A stretch of 64,000 nucleotides of DNA from Flavobacteriales bacterium (GTDB taxonomy: Bacteria > Bacteroidota > Bacteroidia > Flavobacteriales_F > PHOS-HE28). Position 1 is the first letter of the stretch. Each line of letters opens with the position of its first letter. The notes below the pieces were generated by a model that was not told the origin of the DNA, ran no database searches, and worked only from the letters and a program-made list of their open reading frames with translations. Position numbers and translations under genes: made by a program. The stretch covers positions 62,001 through 126,000 of the forward strand of contig JADJCS010000016.1 of assembly GCA_016703105.1 (NCBI GenBank), given 5' to 3'. Of this stretch, positions 26,308 through 33,635 are shown one piece after another.

Positions 26308-26426
26308 GGAAGGTAATAGTCCTGTATTTCAGGTGTTTGGGTCCGCCGCGTGCGGATCTTGCTAGGGAACGCAATAGAATGTTGAAAAGGGTCGTTCTAG
26401 CACCAAACCCACCGAACCAGGAACGA

Positions 26427-26600
26427 ATGCTTCACTCTACACTTCGCAAACGCGCCACGCGCAACCCCTCTCGCCGACCCTCCTTGGAACTTCAGCCCGG
26501 ACCCCGCACGAGCACGATCAACGCCATTCTGAACTACAGCAAGGCATTGACCGTGGTGGAGGCACCCCCGCTGGGAAAGATCGCGGTCGTGCTGAACTGA
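26427..26600 (+). CDS. Small conserved protein downstream of the sigma factor
   Basis: A 57-residue basic protein: an Arg-rich N-terminal half (STLRKRATRNPSRRP) and a C-terminal half TINAILNYSKALTVVE followed by GKIAVVLN. I recall the ILNYSKAL...VLN pattern as a recurring small unknown of Bacteroidota, sometimes beside this type of sigma gene, but I cannot confirm it by search. ATG 26427 starts the conserved part; an in-frame ATG at 26379 would add 16 residues. A strong hairpin follows the stop. Confidence 0.6.
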   Translation: MLHSTLRKRATRNPSRRPSLELQPGPRTSTINAILNYSKALTVVEAPPLGKIAVVLN

Positions 26601-26621
26601 TCAACGGACATATCCCGAAAG

Positions 26622-26650
26622 AGCGAGCCCCGATCCGGGGCTTGCTTCGT
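26622..26650. terminator. Hairpin between convergent genes
   Basis: AGCGAGCCCCG and CGGGGCTTGCT (about 26622-26646) form an 11-bp stem with one G-T pair and a loop of about three bases. It sits between the small ORF (plus) and nth (minus), so it may terminate both. The T-tract is weak. Confidence 0.65.
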
Positions 26651-26659
26651 TATGTGCGG

Positions 26660-27295
26660 TCACGCGAACATTTCGCGCCTCCCGATCACTGAACAGATCG
26701 GGCACTTCTGGGGATTGTGTCCCTTGGCCGGGCAATGCTCCCGCCCGAAATAGATGATGCGCAGGTGCAGGTCGGCCCATTCCTCCTTTGGGAAGAGCTT
26801 CTTCAGGTCGGCCTCGGTGTGCTCCACGCTTTTGCCCGAGCTCAAGGTCCAGCGCCAGGCGAGGCGGTGGATATGCGTATCCACCGGAAAGGCCGGCACG
26901 CCGAAAGCCTGCACCATCACCACGCTCGCGGTCTTGTGACCGACGGCCGGTAACCGCTCCAGGGCTTCCATATCCGCAGGCACCTTGCCACCATGTTCAT
27001 CCAGAAGGATCCGCGAAAGGCCATGGATCCCCTTGCTCTTCATCGGGCTCAATCCGCAGGGGCGGATGATCTCCTGGATCTCCTCCACCTCCAGCTTCAC
27101 CATCTGCTGCGGCGTGCGCGCCTTGGCGAACAGCAGCGGCGAGATCTCGTTCACCTTCTTGTCCGTGCATTGCGCGCTGAGCACCACGGAGACGAGCAGG
27201 GTATAGGGGTCCTCGTGGTCCAGCGGGATTCGCGGGCGTGGGTAGAGCTTGGCGAGCGTCTTCGAGGCGAATGCGGCTTTTTCGGGGCGGGTCAT
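26660..27295 (-). CDS. nth: Endonuclease III, with incomplete iron-sulfur Cys set
   Basis: A 211-residue DNA glycosylase/AP lyase for oxidised pyrimidines. The catalytic Lys is in the helix-hairpin-helix LPAVGHKTASVVMVQAFG near residue 117, and the catalytic Asp is in FPVDTHIHRLAWR near 136. The C-terminus reads HCPAKGHNPQKCPICSV. It has only three Cys, with spacing C-x9-C-x2-C, instead of C-x6-C-x2-C-x5-C, so a standard 4Fe-4S cluster is unlikely. I believe this loss is shared by other Bacteroidota. Its ATG overlaps the stop of the upstream hypothetical gene by ATGA. Confidence 0.93.
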   Translation of the reverse strand: MTRPEKAAFASKTLAKLYPRPRIPLDHEDPYTLLVSVVLSAQCTDKKVNEISPLLFAKARTPQQMVKLEVEEIQEIIRPCGLSPMKSKGIHGLSRILLDEHGGKVPADMEALERLPAVGHKTASVVMVQAFGVPAFPVDTHIHRLAWRWTLSSGKSVEHTEADLKKLFPKEEWADLHLRIIYFGREHCPAKGHNPQKCPICSVIGRREMFA

Positions 27296-27783
27296 TTCTC
27301 AGACGCCTTTTTCAGCAGGCGTAGGAGGCGTCTCCCATGCTTCTCAACGATCTGCCAATCCCAAAGCTCAGGCAAGCCCATCCCTGAGGGAATGTCTGCC
27401 CAAGTCTGAGCCCGTTTTTCGCTGTTCTGCGCGATGCCAAACTCGACAACGCCGTCTTTGTCGAAACGAAGATTGAGACCGATTAACCCCCACCCCTCGA
27501 TGGATTCTCTCCACGTCGCGCCATCGTATTTTTCGGGCCTGAGCTGGATTCTGCGCACGCCGACTCGACCATTCGCTTTGGGGTAGTAAACATCGAAGGA
27601 AAAATGTGTTTGGCCCGAATCCCGTTCAGTTTGGATGTAGGCCAACAGAATTTGAGCGCTCTCAACCTCAAGGAGAGCTGTTTCGTGTTTGGAATACCTC
27701 TCGTAGACTCTTGCGTCGTCGATGAAGACGGCTTCAAGGATTGGAGCGACGGCAATCGCGGAAATATTCACCGCTGCTGGCAT
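27292..27783 (-). CDS. Hypothetical protein coupled to nth
   Basis: A 163-residue protein of unknown family. The N-terminus MPAAVNISAIAVAPILEAVF is mildly hydrophobic, and the rest is a mixed alpha/beta soluble protein with LLEVESAQILLAYIQTERD and a Trp-rich centre (WRESIEGWGLIGLNL). GC is lower than in its neighbours nth and DUF6702. The stop overlaps the nth start, so translation is probably coupled. I chose ATG 27783 because the open frame further upstream only mirrors the DUF6702 gene (Arg/Ser-rich). No function is proposed. Confidence 0.55.
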   Translation of the reverse strand: MPAAVNISAIAVAPILEAVFIDDARVYERYSKHETALLEVESAQILLAYIQTERDSGQTHFSFDVYYPKANGRVGVRRIQLRPEKYDGATWRESIEGWGLIGLNLRFDKDGVVEFGIAQNSEKRAQTWADIPSGMGLPELWDWQIVEKHGRRLLRLLKKASEK

Positions 27784-27805
27784 GATAGAGCTATTCGATT
27801 TTGGA

Positions 27806-28288
27806 CTACCACGTGAACGTATGCGGCGACGATCCCTTGATGAACGTATGCGACCGCGTCGGCATCTTCTCGCCCTCCACGTGCACCAGGTTCTGCTGCT
27901 CGATGAAGACATCCTGTAGCAGCGTGTTGGAGACCATCAGGTCGTTCGGGGTGTAGACACCTTCCACCTGCAGGTAGCAATACAGCGTTTCGCCGTCCAG
28001 TTCCTTGCCAACCCACTTCCAAACCATCTGCTTGTCCTCCTGGAACAACGTGAGGTGCTCCAGGAAGTAGCGGTTCAGCAGGCTGTCGGCTTTGGGGTAT
28101 TCCGTGGCTGAGCCGAGCTTCAGTTCGACACGATCGCTCAGCGCGTGCTCGATGTCGTGGGCGGTCATCCGCCAGGTGAGGTCGAGGGTCTGGGTCTCTG
28201 GTTTATGACGGATGGTGAGAATGGAAACGAAGAAGTCGTGTGCGGCCAGCGCGCTGGAGAGTCCGGCGGCGAGTAGGAAGACCTTCAT
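27806..28288 (-). CDS. DUF6702 family exported protein
   Basis: A 160-residue protein with a signal peptide (MKVFLLAAGLSSALA). The mature part begins HDFFVSILTIRHKPETQTLD and continues with TWRMTAHDIEHALS and a C-terminal ending TFIKGSSPHTFTW. This matches DUF6702, a Bacteroidota family commonly found next to M1 metallopeptidase genes, as in this divergent pair. The role is unknown; a periplasmic partner of the peptidase is conceivable. Confidence 0.8.
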   Translation of the reverse strand: MKVFLLAAGLSSALAAHDFFVSILTIRHKPETQTLDLTWRMTAHDIEHALSDRVELKLGSATEYPKADSLLNRYFLEHLTLFQEDKQMVWKWVGKELDGETLYCYLQVEGVYTPNDLMVSNTLLQDVFIEQQNLVHVEGEKMPTRSHTFIKGSSPHTFTW

Positions 28289-28316
28289 GGGGCTAAGGTC
28301 GGGTCAATTGCACTAA

Positions 28317-28400
28317 CCGCAGCGGCGCAGCGAGCGCCACGGCAACGCCACGTAAAGGATCGATCGTTGCGAACTCGCTGCGTTCGCTGCGCCGCTGCGG
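28317..28400. repeat. 20-bp inverted repeat between divergent genes
   Basis: CCGCAGCGGCGCAGCGAGCG (28317-28336) and CGTTCGCTGCGCCGCTGCGG (28381-28400) are inverted copies with one mismatch and a 44-base loop. It looks like a REP-type or MITE-type palindrome that landed between the DUF6702 and peptidase starts, upstream of the peptidase -7 element. Confidence 0.7.
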
Positions 28401-28416
28401 TGGAAACTTCCCGCCC

Positions 28417-28424
28417 TACTTTCG
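28417..28424 (+). promoter_or_regulatory. -7-like element for the M1 peptidase
   Basis: TACTTTCG, one mismatch from TANNTTTG, ends five bases before the ATG at 28430. This predicts a leaderless or nearly leaderless transcript. Confidence 0.55.
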
Positions 28425-28429
28425 CGATC

Positions 28430-30811
28430 ATGTTGAGCAAGCTGGTTACCACCTCCCTTTTCGTTATCGCCGCCTGCGTCGTCCTCGCCCAAGACTCTCC
28501 CCGATATGGGAGGGACAAATTCCGCCAGCTCGACCAGGAACTGCCCACGCCCAATGAGCAGCGCACAGCGTCCGGCGCCCCCGGCCATGCCTACTGGCAG
28601 ATGAAGGCGGACTACAACATCAGCGTGGAGGTCGATGAGACCACCGGCCCGGTGCCCAAGCTCACCGGGAAGGAGACCATCACCTACCACAACCAGAGCC
28701 CGGACAAGCTGGATTATCTCTGGCTGCAGTTGGACCAGAACATCTTCGAGCCGGGCAGTGATGCGAACATGACGCGCACAGGAACGATCGGCGACAGCAT
28801 CAGCATCGAGCAGGTGGGCAAGTGGGTGGCACCCTTCGAGGGCGGCTACCACATCACCGCCGTGACCGACGCGGCGGGCGGCAAGCTGAAGTATACCATC
28901 AACAAGACGATGATGCGCATCGACCTGCCCAGGCCGCTGGCGCCCGGAACCACGTACTCCTTCAAAGTCGAATGGTGGAACTGGATCAACGACCGCATGA
29001 AGGTGGGCGGCCGCGGTGGATATGAGTACTTCGAGTCGGAGGATAACTACATCTACACCATCGCGCAGTTCTACCCGCGCATGGCCGCCTACATGGACTA
29101 CAGCGGCTGGATGCACAAACAGTTCCTCGGCGCAGGCGAGTTCACGCTGGATTTCGGTGACTACACCCTGAGCATCACAGTTCCCGGTGATCACATCGTC
29201 GCATCCACCGGACTGCTACAGAACGAAAGCGCCGTCCTCACTGCCGACCATCGTTCACGACTTTCCAAGGCCCGCACGGCCACGGCGCCGGTCATGATCG
29301 TCACACCGGAGGAAGCTAAGAGCAACGAGAGCAAAAGCGCCGACGCGAAGAAGTCGCTCGGCAAGAAGACCTGGACCTACAAGGCCATCAACGTGCGCGA
29401 TGTCGCCTTCGCCAGTAGTCGCAAGTTCATTTGGGACGGTATGAACCAACCGGTCGGTAAGTCGCCCAACGTGACGAACGTGCTGTGCATGAGCTTCTAC
29501 CCGAAGGAGGGCAATCCCCTGTGGGAGCAGTACAGCACTAAGGTCGTCGCGCACACCATCAAGACCTACAGCAAGTTCACCTGCGACTATATCTACCCGG
29601 TCGCGCAGAGCATCCACACCGATCGCATCGGCATGGAGTACCCGATGATCTGCTTCAACGGCGGGCGGCCGGAGAAGGACGGCACCTACAGCGAACGCAC
29701 GAAGTATGGCATGATCGGCGTGATCACGCACGAGGTGGGCCACAACTTCTTCCCGATGATCATCAATAGCGATGAGCGGCAGTGGACGTGGATGGACGAG
29801 GGCCTGAACACATTCGTACAGTACCTCACTGAGCAGGAGTGGGACCGCGACTATCCCAGTCGGCGAGGTCAACCGCGCAACATCGTGGATTATATGAAGG
29901 GCGATGTGAACGCCGCACCGGACAAGGTGAAGGCGCGCATCGAGCCGATCATGACCAACAGCGAGAGCATCACACAGTTCGGCAACAACGCCTACGGGAA
30001 ACCGTGCACCGCGCTGAACATCCTGCGCGAGACCGTGATGGGCCGCGAACTCTTCGACCACGCGTTCAAGACCTATTGCGAGCGCTGGAAGTTCAAGCAC
30101 CCCACACCGGCCGATTTCTTCCGCACCATGGAGGATGCCAGCGGCGTGGATCTCGACTGGTTCTGGCGCGGCTGGTTCTACACCACGGATCACGTGGATA
30201 TGAGCATCGAGAACCTGAAGTACAAACGCATTGACCCGCGCGATCCCCTGCAGGCGGAGAAGTTGAAGCGCGAGGACAAGTCGCGCGAAGTGGTGGACAT
30301 CAGCCGCGAGCGGAACATGACCGCTGTGACGGACGTGGTGGTGGACCGTGACCCCAGCACCAAGGATTTCTACAACCGCTTCGATCCGCTCACGGCGACC
30401 GAGAAGGATATCACCGAGTTCGAGAAGTGGAAGAAGGGGTTGAAGCCCGAAGAACTGGCTCTCTTGAACGAGGATCTGCACCTCTATGAACTCCAGTTCA
30501 AGAACATCGGGGGCTTGGTGATGCCGGTTATCCTGGAATGGGAGTACGCCGATGGGACCAAGGAGGTGGACCGCATCCCCGCCGAGATCTGGCGCGTACA
30601 CGACGAGGTGAGCAAGGTCTTCGTGAAGCGTAAGGAAGTGAAGAGCGTCACCCTGGATCCCTTCCTCGAAACCGCCGACTGCGACCTGAACAACAACAGC
30701 TGGCCACCGAAAATGGTGCCCACACGCTTCGACCTCTACAAGGACCGTGAGTGGAAGCACCCCAACCCGATGCAGATCGAGCGGAAGCAGGGGGAGATGA
30801 AGGGGCAGTAG
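28430..30811 (+). CDS. M1-family metallopeptidase (aminopeptidase N-like)
   Basis: A 793-residue exported zinc peptidase. A signal peptide covers residues 1-21 (LFVIAACVVLAQ). The zinc site is HEVGH at 434-438, with the third ligand Glu in TWMDEGLNTFV about 19 residues on. The segment RIGMEYPMICFNGG near 400 stands for the exopeptidase GxMEN-type loop. The region after about residue 600 holds the C-terminal helical and accessory domains. Expected role: release of N-terminal residues from peptides in the periplasm. The neighbour across the promoter is DUF6702. Confidence 0.93.
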   Translation: MLSKLVTTSLFVIAACVVLAQDSPRYGRDKFRQLDQELPTPNEQRTASGAPGHAYWQMKADYNISVEVDETTGPVPKLTGKETITYHNQSPDKLDYLWLQLDQNIFEPGSDANMTRTGTIGDSISIEQVGKWVAPFEGGYHITAVTDAAGGKLKYTINKTMMRIDLPRPLAPGTTYSFKVEWWNWINDRMKVGGRGGYEYFESEDNYIYTIAQFYPRMAAYMDYSGWMHKQFLGAGEFTLDFGDYTLSITVPGDHIVASTGLLQNESAVLTADHRSRLSKARTATAPVMIVTPEEAKSNESKSADAKKSLGKKTWTYKAINVRDVAFASSRKFIWDGMNQPVGKSPNVTNVLCMSFYPKEGNPLWEQYSTKVVAHTIKTYSKFTCDYIYPVAQSIHTDRIGMEYPMICFNGGRPEKDGTYSERTKYGMIGVITHEVGHNFFPMIINSDERQWTWMDEGLNTFVQYLTEQEWDRDYPSRRGQPRNIVDYMKGDVNAAPDKVKARIEPIMTNSESITQFGNNAYGKPCTALNILRETVMGRELFDHAFKTYCERWKFKHPTPADFFRTMEDASGVDLDWFWRGWFYTTDHVDMSIENLKYKRIDPRDPLQAEKLKREDKSREVVDISRERNMTAVTDVVVDRDPSTKDFYNRFDPLTATEKDITEFEKWKKGLKPEELALLNEDLHLYELQFKNIGGLVMPVILEWEYADGTKEVDRIPAEIWRVHDEVSKVFVKRKEVKSVTLDPFLETADCDLNNNSWPPKMVPTRFDLYKDREWKHPNPMQIERKQGEMKGQ

Positions 30812-30837
30812 TGATCTCCGCAGGCAATAGCAATCGA

Positions 30838-31464
30838 ATGATCCAGCCCGTTGGTGTGCTGTTGTTTGTCGTGATCGCACTATTGGCAGTTTCCTGTAAC
30901 GGTGAGGTCGCGAAAGGATCGCAGGAAGTCCGGCAACCTCAGCCCAGCAGCATTGGGGTACGCCCAGTGCTCGACGAAGCAAGTGGTCCCACCTGTGCGT
31001 GGGACACCGGCGGTTTCGGACGAATGGTGGACAGTCTCATGTCGATCGCGCATCATCGGCAGCTGAGCTTTACAGCCGTTGCCTGGGCTCCCGTTTCAGG
31101 ACCCGGCGCTACCATACGTGCACATGCTTCGGAAGTGACCGCAATTCAGTATCGAGATCCAAGGAGACAGTCAAATGCACATATCTGGTTGATGATGGCA
31201 TGCTTTGGCAACGATAGTTCGGCGATGGCGTGTTTTCACTCACTCGAAAAACTATCGGCTGAGGATGGAGTTCCTGGTCTGACGTATACGAACGATGATG
31301 TTCGCTTCCTAAATGGGCGAATGGTCTGGATCAATTCCACTTGTCAACTTTCTATTCCGAATCATCGCAAGCTCGCTGGGCTGTTAATGGAGCGCTTGCA
31401 CCTTGGCGAGGCGGTACGCAGGATCGAATGCAATTGCGGAGGCTTCTGTAGGACCGTGCAGTAG
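30838..31464 (+). CDS. Hypothetical lipoprotein
   Basis: A 208-residue protein with a lipoprotein signal (VGVLLFVVIALLAVSC, Cys near 20). The mature part contains several Cys (TCAWDTGG, MACFGN, AMACFH, STCQL and a terminal ECNCGGFC), which suggests disulfides or metal binding. I do not recognise a family. It follows the M1 peptidase by 26 bases on the same strand but has visibly lower GC, so it may be a later insertion. The ATG at 30838 was chosen for the signal peptide. Confidence 0.65.
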   Translation: MIQPVGVLLFVVIALLAVSCNGEVAKGSQEVRQPQPSSIGVRPVLDEASGPTCAWDTGGFGRMVDSLMSIAHHRQLSFTAVAWAPVSGPGATIRAHASEVTAIQYRDPRRQSNAHIWLMMACFGNDSSAMACFHSLEKLSAEDGVPGLTYTNDDVRFLNGRMVWINSTCQLSIPNHRKLAGLLMERLHLGEAVRRIECNCGGFCRTVQ

Positions 31465-31562
31465 TTGATACCCACCCTTCGCGCGACGGAGATCCACGCG
31501 CTAGTGGTTGCGCATCAGCGTCGTCCACTCCTGCGCTGGGAGGGCACGCCATCCTATCTTTT

Positions 31563-31624
31563 CACACCGCGCCAGGGTCTCCGTCTTTTTTCACACCGCC
31601 AGGGTCTCCGTCTTCGGGACCCTG
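31563..31624. repeat. REP copies of the first RAYT family
   Basis: Two direct copies of CACACCGC(GC)CAGGGTCTCCGTCTT (31563-31587 and 31592-31614) are followed by CGGGACCCTG (31615-31624). The second copy plus this tail reads CAGGGTC-TCCGTCTTCGG-GACCCTG. That is the same stem and nearly the same loop as the REP at 6541-6575 beside the RAYT gene. It lies upstream of the toxin-antitoxin pair. Confidence 0.75.
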
Positions 31625-31640
31625 TCGCGCGCCCAAGACC

Positions 31641-31648
31641 TAACTTTG
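31641..31648 (+). promoter_or_regulatory. -7 element of the toxin-antitoxin operon
   Basis: TAACTTTG matches TANNTTTG exactly and ends 19 bases before the antitoxin ATG at 31668. Confidence 0.6.
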
Positions 31649-31667
31649 GTCGTCAACACACGCCGCC

Positions 31668-31907
31668 ATGAGCACCTCCGACCTAAAGCTCAGCCTTGTC
31701 CAGCGCCTATTGTCCGAGAACGATCGGGCGTTCCTGGACCGCCTCCGCGATCTTTTCGAGCGGCGTGATGCGGACGATGTGGATCTCACGGATGCCGAAC
31801 TGGCAGAGTTGGAAGGATTGCGCGCACGGCGGCTCAGCGGAGAGAGCAAGGGCCATTCATTGGAGGAGGCCATGCGTTTGGTGCGTGAGCGCTTGAAGAA
31901 GGGATGA
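31668..31907 (+). CDS. Antitoxin of a RelE/ParE-type pair
   Basis: A 79-residue acidic, largely helical protein (LVQRLLSENDRAFLDRLRDL, then DVDLTDAELAELEGLRARRL and SLEEAMRLVRERLK). This is the usual build of small antitoxins whose C-terminal helix wraps the toxin. The next gene overlaps it by ATGA and encodes the toxin. Such antitoxins normally repress their own operon with the toxin as co-repressor; no operator was identified. The family (addiction-module type) is assigned mainly from gene context. Confidence 0.8.
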   Translation: MSTSDLKLSLVQRLLSENDRAFLDRLRDLFERRDADDVDLTDAELAELEGLRARRLSGESKGHSLEEAMRLVRERLKKG

Positions 31908-32197
31908 GCCATCTGCTCATCGTTCAGCCCAGCGCGTTGGAGGATGCATGGGAAGCGGCATTCTACCTGGAGCATCGTGAGCCGGCGCTGGGCGGTCGAT
32001 TTCTCGACGAGTTGGAACGCTGCTATCAGTATATCCGCGACTTTCCCAGTGGCTTTCAGCAGCGTCGAGGTGGCTTCCGGCATGCGCCTGTTGCCAAATT
32101 CCCCTACCGTGTGGTGTATGAGATCGACGGTGGGACGATCTATGTCTATCAAGTGCGCCATACCAGCCGCAAGCCCAGCCAGCGCTTCGGGCCCTAA
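31904..32197 (+). CDS. RelE/ParE-superfamily toxin
   Basis: A 97-residue protein with the RelE/ParE pattern: AWEAAFYLEHREPALGGRFL near residue 14, the central RDFPSGFQQR, and the strand block HAPVAKFPYRVVYEIDGGTI, then YVYQVRHTSRKP at the end. ParE members poison gyrase and RelE members cut ribosome-bound mRNA; the sequence alone does not decide. The start overlaps the antitoxin stop (ATGA). The unit is preceded by REP sequences. Confidence 0.88.
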   Translation: MSHLLIVQPSALEDAWEAAFYLEHREPALGGRFLDELERCYQYIRDFPSGFQQRRGGFRHAPVAKFPYRVVYEIDGGTIYVYQVRHTSRKPSQRFGP

Positions 32198-32344
32198 CCC
32201 CTTCTGAACGGGGAATCCCTTTCCGCTGACCGGGGCATTCCTGCCTCATCGATCCGTTCATAGCGTGGCGTAGACCGGTCAAGGTGTAGCCCAGCACAGT
32301 TGGAACCGTCTTTGCTTTGGCCGATCCGACAAGAACAAATGACC

Positions 32345-32770
32345 ATGAACATCTCCCCGACGCGCATCCTGCTCGTTCTCACGGCCTGCACCGCGCTGGC
32401 CGGTTGCAAAAAGTATGATGACGGACCTGCCTTCAGCCTGCGCTCGCGGGAAGAGCGCATCGCCAACAACTGGCGTGTGGAACAGGCCACGGACGGGGGC
32501 AGTGATGTGACCTCCGCCTTCAGTGTGTACGAATTGCGCTTGACCCGCGATCGCGACGCGACCCTGCTCGCATCCTATACGCTGGGTGCCCTCACCCTGG
32601 ACTTCCAAACCAGCGGCACCTGGGATTTCGAGAACAGCATGGAAGACCTGAGCTTCGACTTCGAGAACAACGCTGCGGACGCCATCTACGAGATCCTTCG
32701 CTTGAAGGAGAACGAGTTGTGGTTGCGCGAGAAGGGGGGCGATCTGGAGCTGCACCTGGCCCCGCTCTAG
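32345..32770 (+). CDS. Hypothetical lipoprotein
   Basis: A 141-residue lipoprotein (LLVLTACTALAGC, Cys near residue 19) followed by KKYDDGPAFSLRSREERIAN and a Trp-containing strand (NNWRVEQATDGG). This resembles the small lipocalin-like exported proteins common in Bacteroidota, with DFQTSGTWDFEN and an acidic ending. Two ATGs (32339, 32345) fit; the second gives the tighter signal peptide. It converges on the lipid kinase gene one base away. Confidence 0.7.
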   Translation: MNISPTRILLVLTACTALAGCKKYDDGPAFSLRSREERIANNWRVEQATDGGSDVTSAFSVYELRLTRDRDATLLASYTLGALTLDFQTSGTWDFENSMEDLSFDFENNAADAIYEILRLKENELWLREKGGDLELHLAPL

Positions 32771-32771
32771 G

Positions 32772-33635
32772 CTAGCGTACCACCCAAAGTCGCTTTGCCT
32801 CCAGCCTGAACCGTATGTCGTGCCCGATCTTCACGGGTTCGCCATCCAAGTGCGCGATCGTACCGGCTTGGTGAACGACCGCTTCACGAGCCACTACGGT
32901 GCGGATGTACTTGCTCCGATCCGCCCGGCCTGTGTACACATCGTAGAACGCTTTGAAGAGCGGCAGCAGCCAGGGTTTGCTCACCAGTTGTAGCTCGGCC
33001 AGCCCGTCATCCGGCGCGGAACCCGGACTGATGATCGCGCCGTTCCCGAACTCGCGGGTGTTCGCGAAGACCAACATCAACACTTCCGCATCTTGTGTTG
33101 TTCCGTTCACCGTAATGCGCACCGGCATCGGCTTGGCGGTCACGATCTCCTTCAGAATGATGCGCATATAACCCCAGAGGCCGCGGCTCGTGCTCTTGTC
33201 GAACTCCCAGGAAACGCGGGCGTCGAACCCGATGCCTGCTGTGCCCAGGAAGGGAAGGTCGTTGACATAACACACGTCCATTTGCGCTGCGCTGCCGGTG
33301 AACGCGGTGCGCAACGCCGCTTCGGGCCGAAGCGAAAGTCCGAGCGAGCGCGCGTAGCCATTGCCACTGCCCATGGCCACTACACCCAGTGGGACGGATG
33401 TGCCGATCAGCCCTGCAGCGACAGCGTTCAAGGTGCCATCGCCGCCTGCGCAGATCACGCGATCCACGCCGTGTGCCACCGCTTCACGTGCCAGCACGGT
33501 GCCATGGCCCGGTGATCCGATCACTTGTATGTTGATGGTCGCGCCGAGTTCCGTCGCCATGTGCGTCGCCATTTTCTGGATGGAAAGCGCACGCCTTTTC
33601 CCGCTGAGCGGGTTCAGGATCAAAGTCGCCTTCAT
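32772..33635 (-). CDS. Diacylglycerol kinase family lipid kinase (YegS/DagK-like)
   Basis: A 287-residue soluble lipid kinase. Nucleotide-binding signature NPLSGKRRA near residue 8, catalytic-domain motif VICAGGDGTLNAVAAGL near 62, LGVVAMGSGNGYARSLGL near 84 and the second-domain segment LDGEPV near 266. These enzymes phosphorylate diacylglycerol, sphingoid bases or related lipids at the membrane. The start overlaps the stop of the upstream sulfatase (ATGA), so the two are probably co-translated. That link between a membrane sulfatase/phosphotransferase and a lipid kinase may mean recycling of diacylglycerol released by head-group transfer (inference). Confidence 0.9.
   Translation of the reverse strand: MKATLILNPLSGKRRALSIQKMATHMATELGATINIQVIGSPGHGTVLAREAVAHGVDRVICAGGDGTLNAVAAGLIGTSVPLGVVAMGSGNGYARSLGLSLRPEAALRTAFTGSAAQMDVCYVNDLPFLGTAGIGFDARVSWEFDKSTSRGLWGYMRIILKEIVTAKPMPVRITVNGTTQDAEVLMLVFANTREFGNGAIISPGSAPDDGLAELQLVSKPWLLPLFKAFYDVYTGRADRSKYIRTVVAREAVVHQAGTIAHLDGEPVKIGHDIRFRLEAKRLWVVR

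Noticed and set aside
29255..30982. Open frame of 575 codons on the minus strand opposite the M1 peptidase
   Set aside because: Antisense shadow; the opposite strand encodes HEVGH and other peptidase blocks.
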